Positions 1 to 6,563 are shown, numbered from the stretch's first letter. The stretch: 13,181 bases of DNA from Candidatus Sulfopaludibacter sp. SbA3 (GCA_945861255.1 CAMAUG010000074.1:1-13181), one strand, 5' to 3'. Translations and numbers: made by a program. Notes: a model not told the origin generated them from the sequence alone.

Positions 1-53
1 AGGCCCGTCTTGTGTTAGAAACAGGCTCCTCTTCAGGCCCGTCTTGTATTAGA
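1..53. repeat. Pair of 19-bp direct repeats
   Basis: Two copies of AGGCCCGTCTTGTRTTAGA lie at 1-19 and 35-53 with one mismatch (18 of 19 identical), giving a period of 34 bp. The 15-nt segments between copies are only weakly alike. The first copy starts at base 1, so the repeat may belong to a longer array or gene end cut by the window edge. A third copy does not follow on the right. Function is unknown; it lies about 70 bp before the DHH gene, so a regulatory role is possible but unsupported. Confidence 0.6.
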
Positions 54-125
54 TAAGAGTGCGACTTGCATTGTACCCCCCAACTGCGGGATACTAACAG
101 GTTTTCCACCCCTCTTCCGATACAT

Positions 126-1079
126 ATGAAGGTTCGCATCCTCTATCACGATCATTGCTTCGACGGCGCCGCGTCCGCGGCTTATTTCAGCCGCTTCGTG
201 GAGGCTAAGTTCTACCCTGGCGCGGAGTTCGTTTACACGGGAATGGCGCACAAGGCGTCGCAACTTTTTGAGCCCGAACTATTCGACGGAGATGTGAACG
301 CGATTGTCGACTTCAAGTATTCCAACGATCCACGCGTCACCTGGTGGTTCGATCATCACCAGAGCGCGTTTCTGACTCCGGAAGACGCGCAGCATTTTCG
401 AGCCGACACCACCGGCAAGAAAATGTTCGATCCTTCTTTCCGGTCTTGCACCGGCTACATCGCCGCGATGGCGCGCGAGCGCTTCGGGTTCGAGGCCGCC
501 GATATGGCGGAGTTGGTTGCCTGGGCGGACATCGTGGATGGCGCGCAGTACAAGGATTCGCAGGAGGCGGTGGAACTGTCCTCGCCCGCCACGCAGCTTA
601 CGCTGGTGATTGAAGGTTCCAAGGGATCCGATACCGTGCAGCGGATCATCGGCATGATGCGGCACTCGACGCTCGAGGAAATCGCCGCCGATGCCGGAAT
701 TCGTGCCGTCTACCGGCCGTTGTACGAGCGCCATCTGGAATCGATCGAATTGATCCGCAAGCGTGCAGTAAGCGATGGCGGTGTGGTGTATTTCGATCTG
801 GTGGAAGACGAGGTGGACGGCTATAACAAGTTCATCCCCTACTATCTGCATCCGGAGTCGGTCTACACGGTTTCCGTCAGCACTTCGAGCTTCCGCACCA
901 AGGTATCCGTTGGATCCAATCCGTGGGTGAAAGAGCCTCTGAAGTTCAACCTTGCGAGCATCTGCGAGCGCTACGGCGGCGGCGGCCATCCTAAGGTGGG
1001 CGCGATCAGTTTTGAGACCGGCGCGATAGAGCAGGCCCGGCAGGCCGCGCGGGAGATCGCCGCGGAATTGCGGAGTTGA
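126..1079 (+). CDS. DHH/DHHA1-family phosphoesterase-like protein
   Basis: This 317-residue protein resembles DHH-superfamily phosphoesterases, metal-dependent enzymes that cleave phosphodiester or pyrophosphate bonds in small nucleotides, oligonucleotides or polyphosphate. An N-terminal motif HDHCFDG (residues 8-14) stands where the family has its first metal-binding loop. VDF (61-63) and the signature FDHH (75-78) follow. The C-terminal DHHA1-like lobe carries RYGGGGHP (282-289), the usual substrate-binding GGGH. No signal peptide or membrane segment is visible, so it is likely cytoplasmic. I chose ATG 126 because the family sequence starts there (MKVRILYHDH); an in-frame TTG at 66 adds 20 unconvincing residues. 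No clear Shine-Dalgarno precedes 126. It stands alone, convergent with frr. It is longer than a bare oligoRNase core but lacks RecJ's extra domains; substrate cannot be assigned. Confidence 0.85.
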   Translation: MKVRILYHDHCFDGAASAAYFSRFVEAKFYPGAEFVYTGMAHKASQLFEPELFDGDVNAIVDFKYSNDPRVTWWFDHHQSAFLTPEDAQHFRADTTGKKMFDPSFRSCTGYIAAMARERFGFEAADMAELVAWADIVDGAQYKDSQEAVELSSPATQLTLVIEGSKGSDTVQRIIGMMRHSTLEEIAADAGIRAVYRPLYERHLESIELIRKRAVSDGGVVYFDLVEDEVDGYNKFIPYYLHPESVYTVSVSTSSFRTKVSVGSNPWVKEPLKFNLASICERYGGGGHPKVGAISFETGAIEQARQAAREIAAELRS

Positions 1080-1103
1080 GGCGCGTTATTGCCGTGACGT
1101 TTG

Positions 1104-1133
1104 GCGCAGCGTTGCGGCAGCGTCGCACTGCGC
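1104..1133. terminator. Candidate bidirectional terminator hairpin
   Basis: Between the convergent DHH gene (stop at 1079) and frr (stop at 1155) a hairpin can form: GCGCAG (1104-1109) pairs with CTGCGC (1128-1133) and, inside it, TGCG (1113-1116) pairs with CGCA (1124-1127) around a 7-nt loop. There is no T run on either side, so if it ends transcription it is not a classic intrinsic terminator. Confidence 0.35.
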
Positions 1134-1154
1134 GCACAGGCGTATGGCCGCACG

Positions 1155-1754
1155 CTACTTCACGTTGAGAATGTCTTTCTCTTTCGCCTTGGACGCTTCG
1201 TCGATCTTGGCGATGTGGCCGTCGGTCATCTTCTGAACGTCGTCCAGCGCGCGGCGTTCCTCGTCCTCACTGATGGCTTTGTCTTTGAGGAGCTTCTTCA
1301 GATGCTCATTGGCGTCGCGGCGGACGTTGCGGGCGGCCACGCGATGTTCCTCGGCCACATGGTGCAGCCGCTTGACGATCTCTTTGCGGCGCTCTTCGGT
1401 CAGCGCCGGGATGGGCACGCGGATCAGCTTGCCGTCGTTGCCCGGATTCAAGCCCAGGTCGGACGCTCGGATCGCTTTTTCGATGGCGGCGATCTGTGAA
1501 ACGTCCCACGGCTGAATGGTAATCAGCGTCGCCTCGGGCACGTGCAGATTCGCAACCTGATTGATGGGCGTCGGCGTTCCGTAGTAGTCCACTTTGATGT
1601 TATCGAAGATGCCCACGGAAGCCCGGCCGGTGCGAATCGCCGCCATTTCGTGCTGCAAATCCGTGAGTACTTTGTCCATGCGGGTCTTTGCGTGAACTTC
1701 AATCTCTTTCACGCTCAGAAAGTTGTGTTGCGCGGCTGCTTGTTCTGGTTTCAT
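1155..1754 (-). CDS. frr: Ribosome recycling factor
   Basis: RRF acts with EF-G to split the post-termination ribosome and release mRNA and tRNA. The three-helix-bundle sequence is clear: TRMDKVL near the N-terminus, RTGRAS (41-46), a domain II region with YYGTPTPINQVANLHVPEA (58-76), then NPGNDGKLIRVPIPALTEERR (103-123) and a lysine-rich C-terminal helix. The ATG at 1754 gives 199 residues, about 14 more than usual. An in-frame GTG at 1712 gives VKEIEVHAKTRMDK, which aligns better with the family N-terminus (about 185 residues). Neither start has a good ribosome binding site, so the true start is open. It is the last gene of the rplM-rpsI-rpsB-tsf-pyrH-frr operon, 19 nt after pyrH. Confidence 0.97.
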   Translation of the reverse strand: MKPEQAAAQHNFLSVKEIEVHAKTRMDKVLTDLQHEMAAIRTGRASVGIFDNIKVDYYGTPTPINQVANLHVPEATLITIQPWDVSQIAAIEKAIRASDLGLNPGNDGKLIRVPIPALTEERRKEIVKRLHHVAEEHRVAARNVRRDANEHLKKLLKDKAISEDEERRALDDVQKMTDGHIAKIDEASKAKEKDILNVK

Positions 1755-1773
1755 GTGTATTGTTGCCGGGGCG

Positions 1774-2517
1774 TTACGAGATCATCGTTCCAATCGGCTC
1801 CCCCATTGCCATACGCATTATATTGCCATGAACCGTCAGATCAAAAACGGTGATCGGCAAGTGGTTATCGCGGCACATGGCCACGGCCGATGCATCCAAA
1901 ATCCGCAGATCCCTGGACAAGACTTCAGAATACCCGATTGTTTCGAATCGCACGGCGTCGGCGTGCTTGCGGGGGTCTTTATCGTAAACGCCGTCGACGC
2001 TGGTGGCTTTTGCGACGATCTCCGCGTGGATCTCCAAACCACGCAGCGTGGCGGCGGTGTCGCTGGAAAAATACGGATTCGACGTGCCGCCGGAAAAAAC
2101 GACGATGCGGCCCTTTTCCAGGTGCCGGATGGCCCGGCGGCGGATGTAAGGCTCGGCCACCTGCGGAATGGAGATCGCGGTCATCACGCGCGTGGGCACG
2201 CCCTGCTGTTCGAGCGCGTCCTGCAGCGCCAACGAATTGATCACCGTCGCCAGCATGCCCATGTGATCCGCGGTCACTCGATCCATGTTGCGCGCGGCTG
2301 CCGCGACGCCGCGGAAAAAATTGCCGCCGCCCACCACCAGGCCGACCTGTACGCCCGACTTGGCAACTTCGGCGACTTCGGCCGCCAGCGAACGAACGCG
2401 CTCAGGATCGATGCCGAAGGACTCCTGGCCGGCTAATACTTCACCACTCAGTTTGAGCAAGATGCGCCGGTACCGCGGAACTGGTTGCGCCTCTGAGGTT
2501 ATGCCGGCCGTGTCCAT
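1774..2517 (-). CDS. pyrH: UMP kinase (uridylate kinase)
   Basis: PyrH phosphorylates UMP to UDP with ATP in pyrimidine nucleotide synthesis. This 247-residue protein has the amino-acid-kinase fold motifs in order: LKLSGE (21-26), GGGNFFRG (63-70), RVTADHMGMLATVIN (80-94), FSGGTSNPYFSSDTAA (141-156), DGVYDKDP (175-182) and the C-terminal LPITVFDL (220-227). In most homologues the fourth motif reads GTGNP; here the second glycine is Ser146. I took ATG 2517, just before the conserved kinase core; the reading frame stays open upstream but that stretch runs into the tsf coding region and is arginine-rich and unconserved. It is 34 nt downstream of tsf and 19 nt upstream of frr, the usual tsf-pyrH-frr order. 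The Shine-Dalgarno is weak. Confidence 0.97.
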   Translation of the reverse strand: MDTAGITSEAQPVPRYRRILLKLSGEVLAGQESFGIDPERVRSLAAEVAEVAKSGVQVGLVVGGGNFFRGVAAAARNMDRVTADHMGMLATVINSLALQDALEQQGVPTRVMTAISIPQVAEPYIRRRAIRHLEKGRIVVFSGGTSNPYFSSDTAATLRGLEIHAEIVAKATSVDGVYDKDPRKHADAVRFETIGYSEVLSRDLRILDASAVAMCRDNHLPITVFDLTVHGNIMRMAMGEPIGTMIS

Positions 2518-2551
2518 AGTGGAGTCCGTGGGATGAGACACACGGCTCGCG

Positions 2552-3184
2552 CTAGCCCTGCGCCGCCGTGCTGCGATCCTCCGCGGCCGCCGTGTCACCC
2601 ACCTTGAACCTGACAAAACGGGCCACCGAAATATTCTCGCCCAATTTCGCGATCTTCGCCTTGATCAGATCCGCGATGGTGGTGGTGTTTTCCTTGATGA
2701 AGGGCTGCTCCAACAAACACACTTCTTCGTAGTATTTGGCCAAGCGCCCTTCCACGATCTTGTCGAGGATTTTCTCGGGCTTGCCTTCCGTCAATGCGCG
2801 GGCGCGGGCGATGTCGCGCTCCTTATCGAGTGCCGCCTGCGAGACATCCTCACGTCGGACGAATTGCGGATCGGCGGCGGCCACCTGCATGGCCAGATCG
2901 TGCACCAAACCTTGAAAATCGTCGGTGCGGGCCACGAAATCGGATTCGCAGTTGACCTCAATCATCACGCCGATCTGCGCACCGGCATGGATGTAGCTGC
3001 CAATGACACCCTGCTTGGTGGTGCGCGTGGCTTTCTTGGCGGCGGAGGCGATGCCGGTCTTGCGCAGAATGACTTCGGCGCCGTCCAGGTCGCCGCCTGA
3101 TTCCACCAGGGCCTTCTTACACTCCATCATCCCGGCTCCGGTCTTATCGCGGAGCTGCTTCACTAGTTGTGCACTGATTTCCAT
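2552..3184 (-). CDS. tsf: Translation elongation factor Ts
   Basis: EF-Ts is the nucleotide exchange factor that recycles EF-Tu from GDP to GTP. The N-terminal UBA-like domain is intact: LVKQLRDKTGAGMMECKKAL (7-26). The core carries the EF-Tu contact motif SDFVAR (81-86) followed by FQGLVHDLAMQVAA (90-103), and LLEQPFIKE (157-165) and GENISVARFVRF (182-193) near the end. At 210 residues it is a compact form, closer to Thermus-type EF-Ts than to the roughly 283-residue E. coli protein, so it lacks the duplicated core and coiled-coil extension. ATG 3184 is preceded by GAGGAA with a 6-nt spacer. It follows rpsB after a 114-nt gap, the classic rpsB-tsf pair. Confidence 0.97.
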   Translation of the reverse strand: MEISAQLVKQLRDKTGAGMMECKKALVESGGDLDGAEVILRKTGIASAAKKATRTTKQGVIGSYIHAGAQIGVMIEVNCESDFVARTDDFQGLVHDLAMQVAAADPQFVRREDVSQAALDKERDIARARALTEGKPEKILDKIVEGRLAKYYEEVCLLEQPFIKENTTTIADLIKAKIAKLGENISVARFVRFKVGDTAAAEDRSTAAQG

Positions 3185-3238
3185 GATCTGTTCCTCATTG
3201 CTTGTTGGCGGCTTGTGGGCACTGCCTGACGGTAGAGT

Positions 3239-3256
3239 CCGGAGGGCGCGCTCCGG
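3239..3256. other. Hairpin in rpsB-tsf intercistronic gap
   Basis: CCGGAG (3239-3244) and CTCCGG (3251-3256) form a perfect 6-bp GC-rich stem around a 6-nt loop in the 114-nt gap between rpsB and tsf. No T run follows on the minus strand. It could act as a partial terminator or processing barrier that sets the S2:EF-Ts ratio, but this is inference from position only. Confidence 0.35.
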
Positions 3257-3298
3257 CCCGCGCCGCTCGGCACGCCACGCCGGTGTCCGTTGGAGTTC

Positions 3299-4141
3299 CT
3301 ACGCCGGCTGCGACATGGACGGCAAATCTTCGTCCGGCATCGATTCCGACATGAGCTGTTCGGAATACTTAGGGTCCACGTACTGCGCGTACTCGGGGAT
3401 ATCTTCGACCGGCGTCTCGTCGGTGGCCACCATCTTCTCGGCGGCGAAGTCCTGTTCGGTCGCCAACTGGCGGCCTTCGTAAACCGCGTCGGCGATCTTG
3501 GTGGTGAACAGGCGGATGGCGCGCAGAGCGTCGTCATTGCCCGGAATCACGTAATCCACTTTGTCAGGATCGCAATTGGTATCCACCACGGCAACCACCG
3601 GAATGCCAAGCTTGCGGGCTTCCTCGACGGCGATGGCTTCCTTGTTGGAATCGATGACGAACATCACGTCCGGCAGGCCATTCATGTCCTTGATGCCGGC
3701 CAGGTTCTGGTTCAAGTGCTTGCGCTCGCGGTCCAGACGGATGATTTCCTTCTTGACGCGCCCTTCCCAGCCCGCCTCTGCCATGGCGTCCAATTCCTTA
3801 AGGCGCTTGATGGATTTCTGCACTGTGGTCATGTTGGTGAGCAAACCGCCCAGCCAGCGTTGATTCACGTAGTACTGCGAGCAGCGCGTGGCCTCTTCGG
3901 CGATGGCTTCCTGAGCCTGGCGCTTGGTGCCGACAAACAGTACGGTCTTACCCTGCGCGGCCATTTCACCGACGTAGCGCATGGCGTCCTTAAACAGTTT
4001 GAGTGTTTTTTGCAGATCTACAATGTAGATCCCATTGCGTTCGCCAAAGATGTATTCCTTCATCTTTGGATTCCAGCGCTTGGTCTGGTGCCCGAAATGA
4101 ACGCCTGCTTCGAGCAATTCCTTCATGCTGATCGACGGCAA
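3299..4141 (-). CDS. rpsB: Ribosomal protein S2
   Basis: S2 is a late-assembling protein of the small ribosomal subunit. The protein begins MPSISMKELLEAGVHFGHQ and contains NPKMKEYIFGERNGIYI (24-40), VLFVGTKRQAQ (67-77), RWLGGLLTNMTT (95-106), and DVMFVIDSNKEAIAVEEARK (158-177), all typical of S2. I placed the start at TTG 4141: AAGGAGG (4146-4152) lies 4 nt ahead, and the resulting N-terminus matches my memory of family members. The next in-frame ATG (4126) would sit 19 nt from that site, and the first upstream in-frame start (about 4285) adds 48 unconserved residues. Length is 280 residues, with an acidic C-terminal extension after the S2 core (about 236-280, ending EDLPSMSQPA). It heads the rpsB-tsf-pyrH-frr segment. 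Confidence 0.96.
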   Translation of the reverse strand: MPSISMKELLEAGVHFGHQTKRWNPKMKEYIFGERNGIYIVDLQKTLKLFKDAMRYVGEMAAQGKTVLFVGTKRQAQEAIAEEATRCSQYYVNQRWLGGLLTNMTTVQKSIKRLKELDAMAEAGWEGRVKKEIIRLDRERKHLNQNLAGIKDMNGLPDVMFVIDSNKEAIAVEEARKLGIPVVAVVDTNCDPDKVDYVIPGNDDALRAIRLFTTKIADAVYEGRQLATEQDFAAEKMVATDETPVEDIPEYAQYVDPKYSEQLMSESMPDEDLPSMSQPA

Positions 4142-4145
4142 AATG

Positions 4146-4152
4146 CCTCCTT
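4146..4152 (-). promoter_or_regulatory. Strong Shine-Dalgarno fixing the rpsB TTG start
   Basis: On the minus strand AAGGAGG ends 4 nt before TTG 4141, which supports a TTG start for rpsB over the ATG at 4126 (19-nt spacing) or the upstream in-frame start near 4285. Confidence 0.75.
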
Positions 4153-4153
4153 G

Positions 4154-4264
4154 CCTGTGGGGGCGAACCCCAGGCTGAACCGGCCACGGCCCAAAGCGGA
4201 ATTTGTGGCCCGGGTAAATGGTGGATAAACGGCCAGCCCGTTGCGCGCAGCAACGAAGGTGGCC
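4154..4264 (-). promoter_or_regulatory. Structured rpsB mRNA leader, possible S2 autoregulatory element
   Basis: Two stable structures precede the rpsB ribosome binding site. The first is a two-part stem: GGCCA/TGGCC (4231-4235 with 4260-4264) outside CGTTGC/GCAACG (4239-4244 with 4250-4255). The second is a hairpin adjoining the AAGGAGG site. In the mRNA it has GGGG-UUCG-CCCC (4171 down to 4160), extended by CCT/AGG with a 2-nt bulge (4154-4174). In E. coli, S2 represses rpsB-tsf through its leader; a similar role here is inferred from position and structure, not from a recognised motif. A further GC-rich hairpin (4280-4299) with a T-rich loop lies just after rpsI and could be a weak stop or processing site. 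Confidence 0.4.
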
Positions 4265-4317
4265 AAACCGCGAAGGCCAGCGCACGCAAAAACGCGCGCC
4301 AGACCCGCCCAGCGCCC

Positions 4318-4713
4318 TTAGCGCTTGGAGAACTGGAACCGCTTGCGAGCGCCCTTCTGGCCGTATTTCTTGCGCTCATGCTGGCGGGCGTCGCGCGTCA
4401 GGAAGCCTAGTTCCTTCAGTTTAGCGCGCAGCTCCACGTTGAAATCCAGCAGCGCGCGGGCAATGCCCAGCTTCGCCGCGCCGGCCTGGCCCGACGGCCC
4501 GCCGCCATCGGTGTTGATCATGATATCGAACTTATCGGCGGTTTCCGTGGCCAGCAACGGCTGTTTCACGATGGCGCGCGAGGCGTCGCTCGGAAAGTAG
4601 TCCTCGAACCCACGGCCGTTGACCGTGATCTTGCCGCTGCCCGGCCGCAAAAACACTCTAGCCACCGCGCGTTTGCGGCGGCCGGTTCCCAAATGTTGCA
4701 CTAATGCTGCCAC
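4318..4713 (-). CDS. rpsI: Ribosomal protein S9
   Basis: S9 is a small-subunit protein whose C-terminal tail reaches the P-site tRNA. The 131-residue protein starts MAALVQHLGTGRRKRAVARV, has GSGKITVNGR (26-35), NTDGGGPSGQAGA (67-79), GIARAL (83-88), and the diagnostic basic tail ending RKRFQFSKR, where the last KR contacts tRNA. The start is GTG 4713, preceded by GAGGAG with a 6-nt spacer; the next upstream ATG (4824) would add 37 arginine-rich residues antisense to nothing conserved and overlapping rplM. It lies 22 nt after rplM, the universal rplM-rpsI pair. Confidence 0.97.
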   Translation of the reverse strand: MAALVQHLGTGRRKRAVARVFLRPGSGKITVNGRGFEDYFPSDASRAIVKQPLLATETADKFDIMINTDGGGPSGQAGAAKLGIARALLDFNVELRAKLKELGFLTRDARQHERKKYGQKGARKRFQFSKR

Positions 4714-4735
4714 TCGTATCTCCTCTGCGTTTTCG

Positions 4736-5164
4736 CTAGACCGCCAAAGCCGTGGGCTTCTGCGCGTCGTGCGGGTGCTTGGGACCCGCGTATACCTGAA
4801 GCTTCCGGTACATCTGCTTGCCAAGTTTGTTCTTCGGAAGCATGCCCTGAATCGCCTGTTCGACCATCCGCGCCGGACGCGTCACACGCACCACGCGCGC
4901 CTTGGTTTCCGTCAACCCGCCCGGGTAGCCCGAGTGGCGCCGGTACAGTTTCTGTTCTTCCTTCGCGCCGGTCAACTTGACCTTCGCGGCGTTCACGACG
5001 ATCACATGATCGCCCGTATCGATGAAGGGCGTGTAGCTCGGCTTATGCTTGCCCATCAGAATGTTGGCGGCCTTACTGGCCAGCCGCCCCAGGATTGCGG
5101 CCTCGGCGTCCATCAAATGCCATTTGCGCTCAATACCTTGAGCCGAGGGGATTGCGGTTTTCAT
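4736..5164 (-). CDS. rplM: Ribosomal protein L13
   Basis: L13 is an early-assembly protein of the large ribosomal subunit. The 142-residue sequence is full length: KWHLMDAEAAILGRLASKAA (14-33) gives the usual WylvDA..lGRLAs pattern, followed by GKHKPSYTPFIDTGDHVIVV (38-57), KLYRRHSGYPGGL (72-84) and GMLPKNKLGKQMYRKLQVYA (107-126), then GPKHPHDAQKP (127-137). ATG 5164 has a GGAGAAGG ribosome binding region upstream. It is the first gene of the six-gene translation operon and is divergent from the vapBC-like pair. Confidence 0.98.
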   Translation of the reverse strand: MKTAIPSAQGIERKWHLMDAEAAILGRLASKAANILMGKHKPSYTPFIDTGDHVIVVNAAKVKLTGAKEEQKLYRRHSGYPGGLTETKARVVRVTRPARMVEQAIQGMLPKNKLGKQMYRKLQVYAGPKHPHDAQKPTALAV

Positions 5165-5202
5165 GTAGACAGACCTTCTCCGTTGGAGTCGTTCAATACC
5201 TT

Positions 5203-5232
5203 AGGTTAGCCGAGGGGCAGCGGGAGTGTCAA
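5203..5232 (-). promoter_or_regulatory. Putative sigma-70-type promoter of the rplM operon
   Basis: On the minus strand a perfect TTGACA (-35, 5227-5232) is followed after 18 bp by TAACCT (-10, 5203-5208; 3 of 6 matches including the first two bases and the last). A start near 5196 would leave a leader of about 30 nt before rplM. The -35 is strong, the -10 weak. Confidence 0.5.
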
Positions 5233-5255
5233 ACGCCCGAAAGCTTTCGTGACAC
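5226..5255. promoter_or_regulatory. Dyad-symmetric candidate operator between rplM and vapB
   Basis: A perfect 12-bp palindrome CGAAAGCTTTCG (5238-5249) lies inside a larger dyad GTGTCA (5226-5231) / TGACAC (5250-5255). VapB-type antitoxins commonly bind palindromes in their own promoter, and this site lies 43 bp before the antitoxin start. It overlaps the rplM -35 box. On the plus strand GTGACA (5249-5254) with TAATGT 17 bp on (5272-5277), or the better -10 TCTAAT (5262-5267) without a good -35, could serve vapB. Operator role is inference. Confidence 0.45.
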
Positions 5256-5297
5256 AACGCCTCTAATCCGGTAATGTGAAGAGAGGGAGATCCGGCT

Positions 5298-5543
5298 ATG
5301 ACCATTACGCTGAACGACGAGCAAGCCCGCCTTCTTTCCGAGGTGGTCAAGTCCGGCGCTGCCCGTTCCCCCGAGGAGGCGGTTGATCAGGCCGTCCGCG
5401 CCCTCTATTGGACGACTACGGCAAATAGACCCGTTTATCAGCAGGTGGACAACCTGGCTGATCTGTTCGCAAAATCACCGTTCCGGGGTCTTGATATGGA
5501 GTTTGAGCGCGATAAGGACACCGGCCGGGACATCAGTCTGTGA
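5298..5543 (+). CDS. VapB-like ribbon-helix-helix antitoxin
   Basis: This 81-residue protein is the likely antitoxin of the pair with the PIN gene that follows. The N-terminal part (MTITLNDEQARLLSEVVKSG, then SPEEAVDQAVRALY) fits a ribbon-helix-helix DNA-binding domain of the CopG/ParD kind: one beta strand, then two helices. The C-terminal half is acidic and linker-like, with NLADLFAKSPFRGLDMEFER (51-70) and DKDTGRDISL at the end, a pattern common in antitoxin tails that wrap a PIN toxin. ATG 5298 has GGGAG 8 nt upstream. Its stop codon overlaps the toxin GTG. It probably represses its own promoter with the toxin as co-repressor. Family naming (VapB, FitA or ParD type) is not settled from sequence alone. 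Confidence 0.85.
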   Translation: MTITLNDEQARLLSEVVKSGAARSPEEAVDQAVRALYWTTTANRPVYQQVDNLADLFAKSPFRGLDMEFERDKDTGRDISL

Positions 5544-5965
5544 ACGGCTACCTGGTCGATACGAACGTCCTTTCCGAATTAACGAAATCCACTCCCGCGG
5601 CCCAGGTGGAGGCGTTCCTCCGAAAATCCAAAGACCGCGTTTTCGTGAGCGTGTTTTCCATCGGCGAAATCCGAAAGGGCATCGCCTCGTTGCAGGAAAG
5701 CAATCGTCGCGCCGTTCTTGGAGACTGGCTTGACAATCAAATCATGCCTTGGTTCGGGAACCGCGTTTTGCCCGTTACTCTGGAGATCGCCGAGCGTTGG
5801 GGCGGGCTATCGGCGCAATTGAAGGCGAAGGGCAGGCCGCGCCCCGTTGTTGACGCTGTTCTTGCGGCCACGGCCTTCCAGCATGACTTGGTTTTGGTGA
5901 CGCGCAATGTCAGGGACTACGTGGACTTGGGTGTTACGATCCTCAATCCGTGGGAAGCTGCGTGA
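5540..5965 (+). CDS. vapC: VapC/FitB-like PIN-domain ribonuclease toxin
   Basis: PIN toxins are Mg-dependent ribonucleases that stop growth by cutting tRNA or rRNA until bound by their antitoxin. This 141-residue protein has the expected acidic site: Asp7 in YLVDTNVLSEL (4-14), Glu43 in SIGEIRKGI (40-48), Asp105 in VVDAVLAATA (103-112), and the N/D pair in TRNVRDY (121-127). The phrase SELTK plus SIGEIRKGI is typical of the FitB-like branch. It starts at GTG 5540, in a GTGA overlap with the antitoxin stop, which implies translational coupling; there is no other sensible start. The active site looks intact, so the toxin is probably functional. Its RNA target is unknown. Confidence 0.92.
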   Translation: MNGYLVDTNVLSELTKSTPAAQVEAFLRKSKDRVFVSVFSIGEIRKGIASLQESNRRAVLGDWLDNQIMPWFGNRVLPVTLEIAERWGGLSAQLKAKGRPRPVVDAVLAATAFQHDLVLVTRNVRDYVDLGVTILNPWEAA

Positions 5966-6014
5966 ATGGCCTAGAACGGACTCTGGTAGCATTCGCCCAC
6001 CGCACTTTTCGTCT

Positions 6015-6020
6015 TACAAT
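6015..6020 (+). promoter_or_regulatory. Candidate -10 box of the DinB-like gene
   Basis: TACAAT (5 of 6 matches to TATAAT) lies 11 nt before the ATG of the DinB-like gene. The -35 region is poor. A start 6-7 nt downstream would put the transcript start almost at the ATG, and no Shine-Dalgarno is visible, which fits a leaderless message. Confidence 0.35.
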
Positions 6021-6031
6021 ACGGATTAGCC

Positions 6032-6547
6032 ATGCTCATCTCTAAGGACGTCCTTCTGACTCACATCGACTACACCCGTTGGGCCTCGGGCCGTTTGACG
6101 GAAGCCGCCGCCAAGCTTAGCCCTGAGGAACTCACGCGCGATTTCGGAACCGCCGACAAGCACGTTTTGGGAACGCTGGTGCACGTCTTCGCCGCCGACC
6201 GCATCTGGATGGCCCGCATCGCAGGCAGCGTTCCAGCCCGCTTTATCGACCTGGAACGCGATATGCATCTGTCCGTGCTTCAGAACGACTGGCCACCGCT
6301 GCTGGATCAATGGACGGCGTGGATCTCCGGCCTGTCCGATGCCGCGATCGCCGCGAATATCGCTTACAAGGACATCAAAGGCAACGCGTACGAAACCCCC
6401 GCCTGGCAGATTATTCTTCACGTGGTGAATCATGGAACCCACCACCGCGGCCAGGTTTCCGGATTCCTGCGTGCGATGGGACACGTTCCGCCGCCTCTGG
6501 ATCTAATGGCTTACTACCGGGAAAAGGCCGCCGCGGCCCGCGCGTAA
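6032..6547 (+). CDS. DinB/YfiT-like four-helix metalloprotein
   Basis: DinB-family proteins are four-helix bundles with a three-histidine divalent metal site; some are bacillithiol or other thiol S-transferases, many have no known role. This 171-residue protein has His51 in VHVFAADRIW (50-59) and the C-terminal signature HVVNHGTHHRGQV (130-142), which supplies the second and third histidines (His134 and His138). The opening SKDVLLTHIDYTRWASGRL (4-22) matches the first helix. No signal peptide or membrane segment is seen. It is monocistronic, 66 nt after the toxin and convergent with dapD with only 16 nt between stops. A specific substrate cannot be assigned, and the name DinB does not imply DNA damage induction here. 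Confidence 0.9.
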   Translation: MLISKDVLLTHIDYTRWASGRLTEAAAKLSPEELTRDFGTADKHVLGTLVHVFAADRIWMARIAGSVPARFIDLERDMHLSVLQNDWPPLLDQWTAWISGLSDAAIAANIAYKDIKGNAYETPAWQIILHVVNHGTHHRGQVSGFLRAMGHVPPPLDLMAYYREKAAAARA

Positions 6548-6563
6548 ATGGCCTTCGCAGCGG

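Noticed and set aside
1..53. CRISPR-like repeat pair.
   Set aside because: Only two copies with a 15-nt spacer, too short and too few for a CRISPR array.
279..989. Minus-strand open frame of 236 codons.
   Set aside because: It mirrors the DHH-like gene and has no conserved motif.
3290..4228. Long plus-strand open frame of 312 codons.
   Set aside because: It is antisense to rpsB, whose family match is unambiguous.
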